This document shows positions 1 to 8,480 of a stretch of DNA of 60,555 bases, piece after piece; the first letter of the stretch is position 1, and every line of letters begins with the position of its first letter. Where the stretch lies: positions 1 through 60,555 of the forward strand of contig NZ_JAHZMO010000018.1 of the NCBI RefSeq assembly GCF_020748185.1, in the 5' to 3' direction. Origin of the DNA: Terrisporobacter petrolearius (GTDB lineage: Bacteria > Bacillota > Clostridia > Peptostreptococcales > Peptostreptococcaceae). The notes beneath the pieces were generated by a model, which was given only the letters and a program-made list of their open reading frames with translations, made no database searches and had not been told where the DNA came from. The position numbers were made by a program, and so were the translations under genes.

Positions 1-389
1 ACGATACATTATTAGTTCAAAATACAATAGATAAACTTTTAAATATGAACTTGCAAAAAAACTGTATAATACATACAGATCAAGGGTTTCAGTATACTAG
101 AAAACAATACTCATATAAGTTAAAAATTAATGGAATTAAGCAATCTATGTCTAGAAGAGGTAACTGTTGGGATAACGCTCCTATTGAAAGTTTTTTTAGT
201 CATCTAAAATGTGAACTAGTCTATCTAGTTGATACAAGAGATTCAAAAGAAATCACAAAACTTATAGAGGAATATATTTCTTTCTACAATCACGAACGTG
301 TACAAATAAAAAATGGCATGAGTCCAGTTGAATACCGAACACATGCCGCTTAAAGTGCCTTTTTTATGAGTGTCTACTTGACAGGGTCA
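1..389 (+). mobile_element. right-hand end of an IS3-family insertion sequence
   Basis: The window opens inside an insertion sequence: the 3' part of a DDE transposase gene is followed by a short non-coding tail and then, at about 371-389, the sequence tgtctacttgacagggtca, which looks like the terminal inverted repeat of an IS3-type element. The left end lies outside the window, so the matching repeat and target duplication cannot be seen. The terminal repeat overlaps the 3' end of the convergent flavin-reductase gene, so the element inserted into or right against that gene. The boundary at 389 is inferred. Confidence 0.75.
3..353 (+). CDS. IS3-family transposase (OrfB/InsF-type), C-terminal part only
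   Basis: The open frame runs in from before the window, so 3 is the first complete codon and not a start. It encodes the end of an rve-type integrase catalytic domain. The second catalytic aspartate is in IIHTDQGFQYT and the catalytic glutamate is in NAPIESFFSHLK, followed by the typical YNHERVQIKNGMSPVEYR tail seen in IS150/IS3-group transposases. The visible part looks intact, with no stop or frameshift. In this family the enzyme is normally made as an OrfAB fusion by frameshifting; the upstream orfA is outside the window. Confidence 0.92.
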   Translation, partial: DTLLVQNTIDKLLNMNLQKNCIIHTDQGFQYTRKQYSYKLKINGIKQSMSRRGNCWDNAPIESFFSHLKCELVYLVDTRDSKEITKLIEEYISFYNHERVQIKNGMSPVEYRTHAA

Positions 390-895
390 TAACTAGTACT
401 CACTGCTTTTTTATAAGATTTTACTATTTCACCATAATATAGATAATGATAATCTTCTTTAGGATAATTCTTTTTCAGTTCTTCAGGAAATTTATCCTTG
501 TCAATAAGATCAACATATTTTATCTCACATTCATAGTACATATCGCAATTATCCACAACTGGTGAATCAACAATTTGGCTTGGTATAAATTTAATTTTAC
601 CTTCTTTTTCTTTATCCATATCTCTTCCTGACTTTGTTCCACAAATAGTTAATGCTTCTTTAAAATCATCACTATACGGAATACTTATAGTATAATCTTT
701 GGCCTCTTTTATTAACTCTTGTGTATATCTTTGTGGTCTAACCATGGCTACAAAAAATGGTCTATTCCAGCTATATCCCACGTATCCCCAAGCAATTGTC
801 ATTGTGTTTACTATGTTTTTATTTTTTACTGTTAGAAAAGCTCCTCTTTTACTTAGGTTTTCCATTGCTACTCCCAAATCTTCATAAAAATTCAT
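374..895 (-). CDS. flavin reductase family protein (FMN-binding split barrel), C-terminus supplied by IS end
   Basis: A 173-residue protein of the flavin reductase-like, FMN-binding split-barrel family, which usually reduces or carries flavin for partner oxygenases or acts as a small NAD(P)H:FMN oxidoreductase. The N-terminal half shows the family pattern: KRGAFLTVKN, then NTMTIAWGYVGYSWNRPFF, then VRPQRYTQELI and YTISIPY. The start at 895 is preceded by a GGAGG-type ribosome site. The last residues (about SYDPVK) and the stop codon are read from the terminal repeat of the neighbouring IS3 element, so the original C-terminus has probably been replaced. The core fold appears complete, so it may still work. 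The physiological partner is unknown. Confidence 0.82.
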   Translation of the reverse strand: MNFYEDLGVAMENLSKRGAFLTVKNKNIVNTMTIAWGYVGYSWNRPFFVAMVRPQRYTQELIKEAKDYTISIPYSDDFKEALTICGTKSGRDMDKEKEGKIKFIPSQIVDSPVVDNCDMYYECEIKYVDLIDKDKFPEELKKNYPKEDYHYLYYGEIVKSYKKAVSTSYDPVK

Positions 896-1067
896 TGTAA
901 ATTTTCCCCCTCCTGTTAAATATATTTATATTAGAAATTATAACAGATAAAAAATACATATTCCCCATTTATATAACATTCACATAGTTATATAACATAA
1001 TGATTATATTAAAATACTATTATGGAAAACGTCTCTACTCACCATAATCTATATATTTATCATTACA

Positions 1068-1337
1068 TTAATATTTAAAATATCCAATTCGTTCTAAATT
1101 TTTTCTTGGGTCAATAAGAGTTAATTCTAAGTCATTTGCAACTCTGTAATGTTTTCTTGCTTTATTATAATCTCCACGTTTTTCATAAATTCCTAATAAA
1201 TTGTGAATTCTTCCTGATGATAAATCCTCAGTCATAGCCTCTTTAATTTTATAAATAAGCAAATCATAATTATTTATTTTCAAGTAATAAATAGCTTTAT
1301 CTATTGTACTATTTTCATCTTCACAAGCTTCAATCAC
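1068..1337 (-). CDS. small tetratricopeptide-like protein
   Basis: A protein of about 89 residues whose middle part (IHNLLGIYEKRGDYNKARKH) reads like a TPR unit, a helix pair used for protein contacts. I place the start at GTG 1337 because it lies nine bases after an AAAAGGGG ribosome site; the TTG at 1346 is in frame but sits directly on that site. No signal peptide or membrane segment is visible. No partner can be named from the context; the neighbours are unrelated. Confidence 0.6.
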   Translation of the reverse strand: MIEACEDENSTIDKAIYYLKINNYDLLIYKIKEAMTEDLSSGRIHNLLGIYEKRGDYNKARKHYRVANDLELTLIDPRKNLERIGYFKY

Positions 1338-1443
1338 TATACTCAACCCCTTTTTTTATAATATATTACTATTATATTTATATTTTGATTAAGTTAACAT
1401 TAAGGTTTTTACTCTTATATAAAGATTCTGTAAATATTTTCAT

Positions 1444-1475
1444 AAAAAAACAGCAATATTTAAATTGCTGTTTTA
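1444..1475 (-). terminator. stem-loop terminator
   Basis: AAAACAGCAAT pairs with ATTGCTGTTTT around a short loop, with A and T runs on the two sides, so it could stop transcription on either strand. It lies between the AraC-type gene and the TPR-like gene, both on the minus strand, and most simply ends the AraC transcript. Confidence 0.6.
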
Positions 1476-1639
1476 TAAACTATAACTTTTTCTCTTTAAA
1501 TCCTCCACCTTTATTATATATCCAAATTACTATTTTAACTAAATTTATACTATAATGGATCAGCCTTATATAAGTTTGTTATATTATACTAAGGCATGTT
1601 GCAATTTGTTACATTTTGTATTTTATTATATGGTTTATC

Positions 1640-2491
1640 TTATTTTTCTTTTATTGGTATCCAAACTTCAAAGACTGAATCTAATGGATCTGCATTAAGA
1701 TACAACTCTATATCAGGTTGATTTGCATATTCATAAGAAGAAGACGGCAGCCACTCAGTTATTGCCCTTTTCTCAACTTCTTGTATAGCTTCTGGCATCT
1801 TTCCTTTCCCAGGAAATACAGCCCATGTACACGGTTGAATTATATATTCACACATACCTTCTTTTATTTCATTATTTGTCTCAACTCCAATATAATATTC
1901 CCACTTATCCATAATATCCATACATGCACTTACTCCAAGTACTCCTTTGCTATTTTCATCCATAAGTGATATTACTTCATTTAACTTATTGTTTTGTGAC
2001 ACTTCACCCCAAAATTTAGGAACTTCTTGAAAATTTTCTTCAATATTTTTACTCATTTCTTTTTTAAAACCTACTATTCTTATTTCATTTCTTGTTATTA
2101 GTTGATATTCCATATCTTTCACTCCTTTTATAGTAATTTTAAAACTAATCGGAGGATATGCCTTTAGAACGGTTCCTTCTTTACTGGCTATAGACGGAGA
2201 AACATTATGAATCTTTTGAAATGCCCTATTAAAAGATGTAGGACTTTCATATCCATATTTATAAGATACATCTACAACCTTACCTCCTTTTTGTAAATCG
2301 AATGCAGCTAGAGTCATCTTTCTTTGTCGTATGTATTCAGAAAGAGTAACTCCAGCAATATATGAAAACATCCTTTGAAAATGATAAGTACTACAGCATG
2401 CTATTTTTGCTGCATTATTATAATCTATATTTCCCTGTAAATTTTCTTCAATATATTTTATAGATTCATTTAGTTTATCCAACCCTTCCAT
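1640..2491 (-). CDS. AraC-family transcriptional regulator with GyrI-like effector domain
   Basis: This 283-residue regulator has an N-terminal AraC DNA-binding domain (about residues 5-105) with two helix-turn-helix units, recognisable in IACCSTYHFQRMFSYIAGVT and the second-unit pattern SYKYGYESPTSFNRAFQK. A GyrI-like/Rob-type effector-binding domain follows (about 125-283), with the typical YIIQPCTWAVFPGKG and final VFEVWIPIK. Proteins of this design (Rob, SoxS-like multidrug regulators) often sense hydrophobic compounds. An AAAGGAG site precedes the ATG. It is monocistronic here, and no target is evident next to it. Confidence 0.88.
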   Translation of the reverse strand: MEGLDKLNESIKYIEENLQGNIDYNNAAKIACCSTYHFQRMFSYIAGVTLSEYIRQRKMTLAAFDLQKGGKVVDVSYKYGYESPTSFNRAFQKIHNVSPSIASKEGTVLKAYPPISFKITIKGVKDMEYQLITRNEIRIVGFKKEMSKNIEENFQEVPKFWGEVSQNNKLNEVISLMDENSKGVLGVSACMDIMDKWEYYIGVETNNEIKEGMCEYIIQPCTWAVFPGKGKMPEAIQEVEKRAITEWLPSSSYEYANQPDIELYLNADPLDSVFEVWIPIKEK

Positions 2492-2829
2492 TAGTTGATC
2501 TCCTTTAATTAATATTGTATTTTAGTAAAAATATAATAGCCTCTCATTTCGTGCACAATAATGAAAGGTTTACATGCATAATACTTTTTAATTCAATTCT
2601 ATGTTTACGCATAATATCCTTTATTATTATAAAATATCCCATCCTGTTACAAACTTAAATTAATAATCACAGCAAACGTCTAAACTTTCTACAAAATATG
2701 CTTTTACATAATTAATAATGGATTTTATTAAATAATAATCAACCTAAGTATATTCAATATTTATAATTACCATCTAAAATTTTAATGAGTGTATTATTAA
2801 TATAAAATAAATTGTTAGTGAGGTTATTT
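2492..2829. other. AT-rich intergenic region, no gene seen
   Basis: This 338-base gap lies between the divergently transcribed AraC-type gene and the decayed DUF2974 gene. It should hold both promoters, but I see no convincing operator, RNA gene or coding remnant. A GAGG-type ribosome site sits just before 2830. Confidence 0.4.
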
Positions 2830-3655
2830 ATGAGAAATATAATCCACTATGTTGAAATTGTTTGCTTTATCTGCAAGTCCAAGGTTCAGAGATATTGAAA
2901 TTAATTACCATGTGTGGAAAATAGATGTAGGCAAAGAAAAACAATTTTCTGCCACAACATTTATAATAAACAATGAATTTGCTTATCTAGGATTTAGAGG
3001 AACGGATACTACAGTAGTTGGTTGAAAAGAGGATTTTAATATGGTATTTGTATCTCCTACTCCATCTCAATTAGAAGGGATTGAATATTTAAATACAATT
3101 TCTAAATTACTACCTTATAAATTATATATTAGAGGACATTCAAAGGGTGGCAACATTTCAGTATATTCAGTCATGAATTGCAACAGTAATATAAAACATA
3201 GAATTGAAAAAATATATAGCCATGATGGTCCTGATTTTAGAGATGAAATTATAAAAAGTGGAGAGTTCAAATCTATAAAAAATAAAATAAATAAAACTAT
3301 TCCTTACTCTTCTTTAGTTGGTATCCTACTTGAAAATCATGAACATTATCATGTTGTAAAAAGTAGTGGCGTGGGAGGCATAATTCAACATGACCCTTTT
3401 TGGTGGGAAGTTGGAAAAGATGATTTCGTTTATTTAAATGAATTATCTTCAAAATCTAAATATGTTAACAAAACACTTAATACTTGGCTTAGTCAAATCT
3501 CAGATAAAAAACGTAAACAATTTATTGAGGCATTATTTAATATTTTAAACTCAACTAAATGTGAAACTATTACTGATATTGTTGGTTATAAACTAAAAAG
3601 TGTAATGAGATTAGAGAAAAACCTCATTACATTTTTTTATTACTTATCTTTATAA
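2830..3655 (+). pseudogene. decayed DUF2974/Mbeg1-like (alpha/beta-hydrolase) gene
   Basis: The remains of a gene for a DUF2974 (Mbeg1-like) protein, a lipase-like alpha/beta-hydrolase family. The intact 3' part (from 3041) holds the nucleophile elbow GHSKGGN and the motif YSHDGPDFRDE. Upstream, matching sequence continues in another frame (SPRFRDIEINYHVWKID, then AYLGFRGTDTTVVG). It is broken by a TGA at 3023-3025, where I expect the tryptophan of a GWKEDFNM-type motif. Further upstream the reading frame from ATG 2830 shifts and most of the N-terminus is missing. The final residues run into a terminator-like hairpin. Non-functional as a full-length protein. Confidence 0.8.
3603..3638 (+). 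terminator. stem-loop terminator
   Basis: TAATGAG and CTCATTA form a stem around a purine-rich loop, followed by a run of seven T on the plus strand. It ends the region of the decayed DUF2974 gene. Confidence 0.6.
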
Positions 3656-3954
3656 GAACAGCAATAATCTCCGTAAGTTTTAACTCTTACTTCAAAAGCT
3701 GATTTTTCTGGAACTATGAAGCTATCCCCTTCTTTGTAAGTTCTAAATTCACTTTCTCCAGGTAAACAAATATCCATTTCTCCACCTATAACTTCCATTA
3801 ATTCTTCAACACCAGTATTAAATACATATTCTCCTGGCATCATAAACCCTAATGTTTTTCTTTCTCCATTTTCAAAATACACAGTTCTACTAGTTACTTT
3901 TCCCTCAAAATATACTGTAGCCTTTTTCACAACTTTTACATTATTAAATTCCAT
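3640..3954 (-). CDS. ppnP: pyrimidine/purine nucleoside phosphorylase (DUF1255 cupin)
   Basis: A 104-residue single-domain cupin of the PpnP (formerly YaiE/DUF1255) family, which phosphorolyses several nucleosides to the base and ribose 1-phosphate in the cytosol. Length is close to the family size (about 95-105). Recognisable segments are [43 protein letters not shown] and the late [14 protein letters not shown]. It lies 38 bases downstream of proC on the same strand with its own GGGAGAA-like ribosome site, so it may be the last gene of the hydroxyproline/proline unit, although no functional link to proline is known. Confidence 0.88.
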   Translation of the reverse strand: MEFNNVKVVKKATVYFEGKVTSRTVYFENGERKTLGFMMPGEYVFNTGVEELMEVIGGEMDICLPGESEFRTYKEGDSFIVPEKSAFEVRVKTYGDYCCSYKDK

Positions 3955-3992
3955 AATTTTCTCCCTTATTAATTTATATTTCTATAATAACT

Positions 3993-4793
3993 TTATAAGC
4001 CTCTTGCTTTATTAACACAAGATTTCATACATTCTATAATTGCACTTCTAAATCCTTTTTCTTCTAAAACTCTAACTGCTTCTATAGTTGTTCCTCCTGG
4101 TGAACAAACCATGTCTTTTAATTCTCCTGGATGTTTACCAGTATCTAATACCATTTTTGCACTTCCCATAACTGCTTGAGCCGCAAATTTATAAGCTTTA
4201 TCTCTAGGCATTCCATCTAAAACAGCACCATCTGCCAATGCTTCTATAAACATATATACATAAGCTGGCGAAGAACCACTTACTGAAACTACTACATCCA
4301 TTAAGTTTTCTCCTACAACTTCTACTTCACCAAAACCACTTAGAATATTACATACATAATCTAATTCTTCTTTAGTTACTAAATCATTATGGCAAACTCC
4401 TGTTATACCCTCACAAACTAATGCTGGAGTATTAGGCATTGTTCTTACAATCTTCACGTCTCTACCAAATAAAGAATTTAATCTTTCTAAAGTTTGGCCT
4501 GGTGCTATAGTTACTATAATTTGATTTTCTCTTATATGCTCTTTTACTTCATTTATTACTGCTGCGTAGTATTGAGGTTTTACTGCTAAAACAACTACCT
4601 CAGCTTCTTCTATTACTTTTAAATTACTTTTTGTAGTTTCAATGTTTAAACTTTCTCTTGCTGCAGCTAAACTTGGAGCATAAGCATCTGATGCTATAAT
4701 ATCTTCACAAGGAATGATTTCATTTCTTATGATACCTCCCATCATAGCCTTAGCCATATTTCCTGCCCCAATAAATCCTAATTTTTTACTCAT
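3993..4793 (-). CDS. proC: pyrroline-5-carboxylate reductase
   Basis: A 266-residue P5C reductase that uses NAD(P)H to turn delta1-pyrroline-5-carboxylate into L-proline. The Rossmann motif GFIGAGNMAKAMMGG opens the protein. VRTMPNTPALVCEG and the C-terminal signature SPGGTTIEAVRVLEEKG are diagnostic. Length matches the family (about 265-275). It lies downstream of hypD on the same strand. HypD produces P5C from trans-4-hydroxyproline, so ProC completes conversion to proline, which clostridia use as a Stickland electron acceptor. A GGAGA site seven to eight bases upstream supports the ATG. A 41-base inverted repeat stands in its leader. Confidence 0.96.
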   Translation of the reverse strand: MSKKLGFIGAGNMAKAMMGGIIRNEIIPCEDIIASDAYAPSLAAARESLNIETTKSNLKVIEEAEVVVLAVKPQYYAAVINEVKEHIRENQIIVTIAPGQTLERLNSLFGRDVKIVRTMPNTPALVCEGITGVCHNDLVTKEELDYVCNILSGFGEVEVVGENLMDVVVSVSGSSPAYVYMFIEALADGAVLDGMPRDKAYKFAAQAVMGSAKMVLDTGKHPGELKDMVCSPGGTTIEAVRVLEEKGFRSAIIECMKSCVNKARGL

Positions 4794-4820
4794 TTCAAAT
4801 ATCTCCTTTTCTCAAATGAA

Positions 4821-4861
4821 CACTGTAGCTACTATTTAAATTTTTTATAGTAACTACAGTG
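4821..4861. repeat. near-perfect 15-base inverted repeat between hypD and proC
   Basis: CACTGTAGCTACTAT at 4821-4835 faces ATAGTAACTACAGTG at 4847-4861 with one mismatch and an 11-base AT-rich loop. A T-run follows only on the plus strand, where no gene is transcribed. On the minus strand the hairpin would sit in the leader of proC, where it could act as an RNA-processing or stability element between hypD and proC. Its function is not known. Confidence 0.6.
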
Positions 4862-4985
4862 TTTTTATTTATAATAAATTATTCTCTCATATTTTGAACA
4901 ACATACTTGTCTTAAGCAAAAGCAAAGACATATCCTTACAATGTTAAATATTTCGCAAGCGCAGTCGACCAGGTCAAGCAAATTT

Positions 4986-7355
4986 TTATAAAGCTTGTTC
5001 AGTACGTTCAATTATTTCATCTTGAAGAGCTTTACTTAAGTTTCTAAAGTGGTCACTATATCCTGCAACACGAACTATTAAGTCTTTATACTCTTCTGGA
5101 TTGTTTTGAGCATTTATTAATGTTTGTCTATCTATAACGTTAAATTGTATATGGTGTCCATCCATATCAAAGTAAGATCTAACCAAGTTTGCCATTTGAT
5201 CTAAACCATTTTCCCCTGCAACAACACCTGGAGTGAATTTTTGATTTAGAAGTGTTCCACCAGTTCTTAAGTGATCCATTTTTGATGCAGATTTTATAAC
5301 TGCAGTAGGCCCATTTGTATCTCCACTCTTAGATGGTGAAATACCTTCTGAAACTGGTTTATGAGCAAGTCTTCCATCTGGAGATGCCATCATTACTTCA
5401 CCAAAGTAAACGTGGCAAGTAGTTGGAAGCATGTTTATTCTATATTGTCCACCCTTCATATTTGGTCTACCTGTTATTGTTTTTTGGTAGAAGTTAAATA
5501 CATCTTGCATTATATCATCTGCATAGTCATCATCATTACCATATTTAGGTGTCTTATTGCTTACTAAGTTCTTGATTATTTCATGGCCTTCAAAGTTATC
5601 TTCTAAAGCTTTCATTAATTCTTCCATTGAGAATTTTTGCTTGTCAAATACATTGTACTTTATCGCTGATAAAGAATCTGTTATTGTACCTATACCAACA
5701 CCTTGGATATAGTTTGTATTATATCTTGCTCCTCCAGCATTATAGTCCTTACCCCTTGATATACAATCATTTGTTATTATTGACAAGAATGGGGCTGGCA
5801 TATATCTAGCATAAATTTCTTCTATTACGTTACTTCCTTTTATTTTTATATCTAAGAAGTATTCTATTTGCTTCTTGTAAGCTTCAAATAATTCTTCAAA
5901 TGATTTGAAGTCTTTAGCATATCCTAGTTGTAATCCCAATTGTTTTTTACTTACATTATCATAACCATTGTATAAAGTAAGTTCTAATATTTTAGGAAGG
6001 TTGAAATATCCTGTTAATATATACGCTTCGTTTCCGAACGCTCCTGTTTCAACACATCCACTAGTTCCACCAAGTCTAGCATCTTCAATAGTTTTACCTG
6101 CATTTAATAATTCTTGTATTATTGCTTCTGTGTTATAAAATGCTGGTTGACCCCATCCTTTTCTTGAGATTTCACAAGCTTTTTTTAAGAATTTACGAGG
6201 AGTTTTTTTACTAATTTGTACGTTTGAACTTGGTTGTAATAATTTCATTTCGTCCATACAATCAAGTATTAAATAAGAAACTTCGTTAACTCCATCTTTA
6301 CCATCTTCAGTAATACCACCAGTATTTATATTTGCAAAATCAGTGTAAGTTCCACTTTCTTTTAATGTTATACCTACTTTAGGTGGTGCTGGTTGGTTGT
6401 TAAATTTAACCCATAAGTTTTCCAATAGCTCTAAAGCTTTTTCATCATCTAAATCTCCAGCTTCAACATCTTTTTCATAAAATGGATATAAGTGTTGATC
6501 TAATCTTCCTGGACTGTATGCATCCCATGGGTTTAATTCAGTAGTTACCCCTAAATGCACAAACCAGTACATTTGTATTGCTTGCCAATAAGTCTTAGGC
6601 TTATGAGCAGGTACAACATCACAGTTAGCTGCTATTTGTAATAACTCTTCTTTTCTTGCTGGATCAGTTTCAACTTCTGCTAGCTCTCTAGCATACGCTG
6701 CATATCTTTCACCTAAAATTATTATTGCATCACAACATATATCCATTGCATTTAATTGAGCTAATTTGTCTATAGCTTCTTTATCATTAAAATAATCTAT
6801 TTTTTCTTTAGCTGCTTTAATATCTGCTTTGTAATCTAAAAATCCCTTTTCATAGATTTTTTTTGAACCAACAGTATGTCCTGGTCCACGTTGTTCCATA
6901 AATTCAGTGAAAATACCATTTTCATAACAAGTCTTCCACTCATCAGTCATAGCATTTAAAATTTTATGTCTTATTGAACGTTTTTCCCAGAAAGGTATTA
7001 TTTTTTCTTCTTGTAATTTCATATCTTCTTCAGTAACTTTGAAGAAAATTAAGTCTCTATCATTCATAACTTTCATGTCTTCTAAGGTATGGCAACAAAG
7101 TTCTGGGAAAGATGGTGATGATTGAGGTGAATCACCTTTTTCTCCAACTATTAATTCTCCTTCATTGATACAAAGTGTTTTATTTTCCATAAAGTGTTTA
7201 AAAGCTAAAGCTCTCATTTCTGGAATAGAAACAGATCCTTCATGTTCCATATAAGCATCCGTCATTAAATCAGCTCTTTCCATGTAAATATGTGGAGTAG
7301 CTTCTACACTTTGCTTTCTTAATTTTTTAATTCTTTCATTCATTCCTCTTTCCAT
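4986..7355 (-). CDS. hypD: trans-4-hydroxy-L-proline dehydratase (glycyl radical enzyme)
   Basis: A 789-residue glycyl radical enzyme. The thiyl-radical cysteine and general base are in GGTSGCVETGAFG (near residue 435), and the C-terminal radical loop is RVAGYSDHF, with the radical glycine near residue 764. In HypD the C-x-E arrangement and length fit the enzyme that dehydrates trans-4-hydroxy-L-proline to P5C. Substrate assignment also rests on the neighbours: its activase directly upstream and proC downstream. The first ATG (7355) has a GGGGG site seven bases before it; a second in-frame ATG five codons later is possible. Other dehydratases or decarboxylases of the PFL superfamily are less likely given proC. 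The enzyme is oxygen-sensitive and cytosolic. Confidence 0.93.
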   Translation of the reverse strand: MERGMNERIKKLRKQSVEATPHIYMERADLMTDAYMEHEGSVSIPEMRALAFKHFMENKTLCINEGELIVGEKGDSPQSSPSFPELCCHTLEDMKVMNDRDLIFFKVTEEDMKLQEEKIIPFWEKRSIRHKILNAMTDEWKTCYENGIFTEFMEQRGPGHTVGSKKIYEKGFLDYKADIKAAKEKIDYFNDKEAIDKLAQLNAMDICCDAIIILGERYAAYARELAEVETDPARKEELLQIAANCDVVPAHKPKTYWQAIQMYWFVHLGVTTELNPWDAYSPGRLDQHLYPFYEKDVEAGDLDDEKALELLENLWVKFNNQPAPPKVGITLKESGTYTDFANINTGGITEDGKDGVNEVSYLILDCMDEMKLLQPSSNVQISKKTPRKFLKKACEISRKGWGQPAFYNTEAIIQELLNAGKTIEDARLGGTSGCVETGAFGNEAYILTGYFNLPKILELTLYNGYDNVSKKQLGLQLGYAKDFKSFEELFEAYKKQIEYFLDIKIKGSNVIEEIYARYMPAPFLSIITNDCISRGKDYNAGGARYNTNYIQGVGIGTITDSLSAIKYNVFDKQKFSMEELMKALEDNFEGHEIIKNLVSNKTPKYGNDDDYADDIMQDVFNFYQKTITGRPNMKGGQYRINMLPTTCHVYFGEVMMASPDGRLAHKPVSEGISPSKSGDTNGPTAVIKSASKMDHLRTGGTLLNQKFTPGVVAGENGLDQMANLVRSYFDMDGHHIQFNVIDRQTLINAQNNPEEYKDLIVRVAGYSDHFRNLSKALQDEIIERTEQAL

Positions 7356-7358
7356 GGT

Positions 7359-8270
7359 TTAACCCCCTATTTTTGTATTATTAAATCCATTTTTTATAAA
7401 CAGTTCTTGAAGTTCTTTCATTCTGTCTTTGCTTGGAATTGTAAAAGTTTCACCTTTGTACTGCATATCCAATCTGTCATATTTACTGCTAGCAATGTTA
7501 TGATATGGCAATAAGTTCACTTGTTTTACACTTACATTTTCTTTTAAAAATTTAATTATTTCTTCCATATCTTTATTTTCATCATTTACAGTTCCTATAA
7601 CTGGAATTCTTATATAAATATTTGCATTATTTTCACTTAAATATTTTAAATTACTAAGTATAAGTTCATTTCCCTTGCCCATATACTTTTTATGCTTTTC
7701 ATTATCCATAGTTTTAATGTCATAAAGAAAGGTATCAACATACGGTAAAACCTTTTCATAGTTAATCTCAGGTGCATGACCGCATGTATCAATAGCCACA
7801 TTGTATCCTTTTCTCTTTATTTTCTTTAATAAAGAAACTATGAAATCGTTATCTTGCAACATTACTTCCCCACCAGATAAAGTTACTCCACCAAAAGAAG
7901 ATTCATAGAACATACTATCTTTTTCAATTTCTTTCATTATGTCATTAATCGAATAATCATTACCCACAATTTCTCTAGCATTATTTACACAATAATCTAA
8001 ACACTTACCGCAAACCTCGCAATTATCTCTATCATATTTAACATTTCCGCTTTCTTCATCTTTTGTGTTATGTGAACAAATCTTAGTACAATATAAACAG
8101 TTAGTACATTTTTCTCTATTGAACATTACTTCTTTTTTAAAACTTTGACTTTCAGGGTTATGACACCACCAACAATTTAGTAAACAACCTTTAAAAAAAA
8201 CTGTTGTCCTTATTCCATCTCCATCATGGATAGAGTATTTTTGAATACTTATTATATTTGGTATTTTCAT
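7359..8270 (-). CDS. hypE: glycyl radical enzyme activase for HypD (radical SAM)
   Basis: A radical SAM activase of about 303 residues that installs the glycyl radical on HypD using S-adenosylmethionine. The CX3CX2C cluster motif is in GCLLNCWWCHNPE. Two inserted ferredoxin-like cluster motifs follow, CTNCLYCTKIC and CEVCGKCLDYC, as in other GRE activases. GGVTLSGGEVMLQ is the SAM-binding region. I choose ATG 8270 because GAGGGGAGGTA lies just before it; the in-frame ATG at 8291 has no comparable site. The gene ends three bases before hypD starts, so the two are co-transcribed. Confidence 0.93.
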   Translation of the reverse strand: MKIPNIISIQKYSIHDGDGIRTTVFFKGCLLNCWWCHNPESQSFKKEVMFNREKCTNCLYCTKICSHNTKDEESGNVKYDRDNCEVCGKCLDYCVNNAREIVGNDYSINDIMKEIEKDSMFYESSFGGVTLSGGEVMLQDNDFIVSLLKKIKRKGYNVAIDTCGHAPEINYEKVLPYVDTFLYDIKTMDNEKHKKYMGKGNELILSNLKYLSENNANIYIRIPVIGTVNDENKDMEEIIKFLKENVSVKQVNLLPYHNIASSKYDRLDMQYKGETFTIPSKDRMKELQELFIKNGFNNTKIGG

Positions 8271-8480
8271 TACCTCCCCTCTATGTTTCATATATATGAA
8301 TTTTATTCCTTTATAATTTCATAGTAGTATATTGTTATTAATTTGTCATTGGTTTTTTCATTATTTTTTATATTTTTTTATTAATATGAAATTATTTCTT
8401 ATTTATACAAGTTGACTTATTAGTTATATTATTTTAATATTTAAATTATTAATAATATAATTGGAAAAGGGGTTAAGTTA

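Noticed and set aside
1304..1555. 83-codon plus-strand frame in the gap before the AraC gene
   Set aside because: It crosses a terminator hairpin, overlaps the TPR-like gene start and has no ribosome site or recognisable composition.
3023..3025. TGA in the DUF2974 gene considered as selenocysteine
   Set aside because: The expected residue at this place is tryptophan (GWKEDFN-type motif), not a catalytic cysteine, and the gene is frameshifted upstream; a nonsense change of TGG is simpler.
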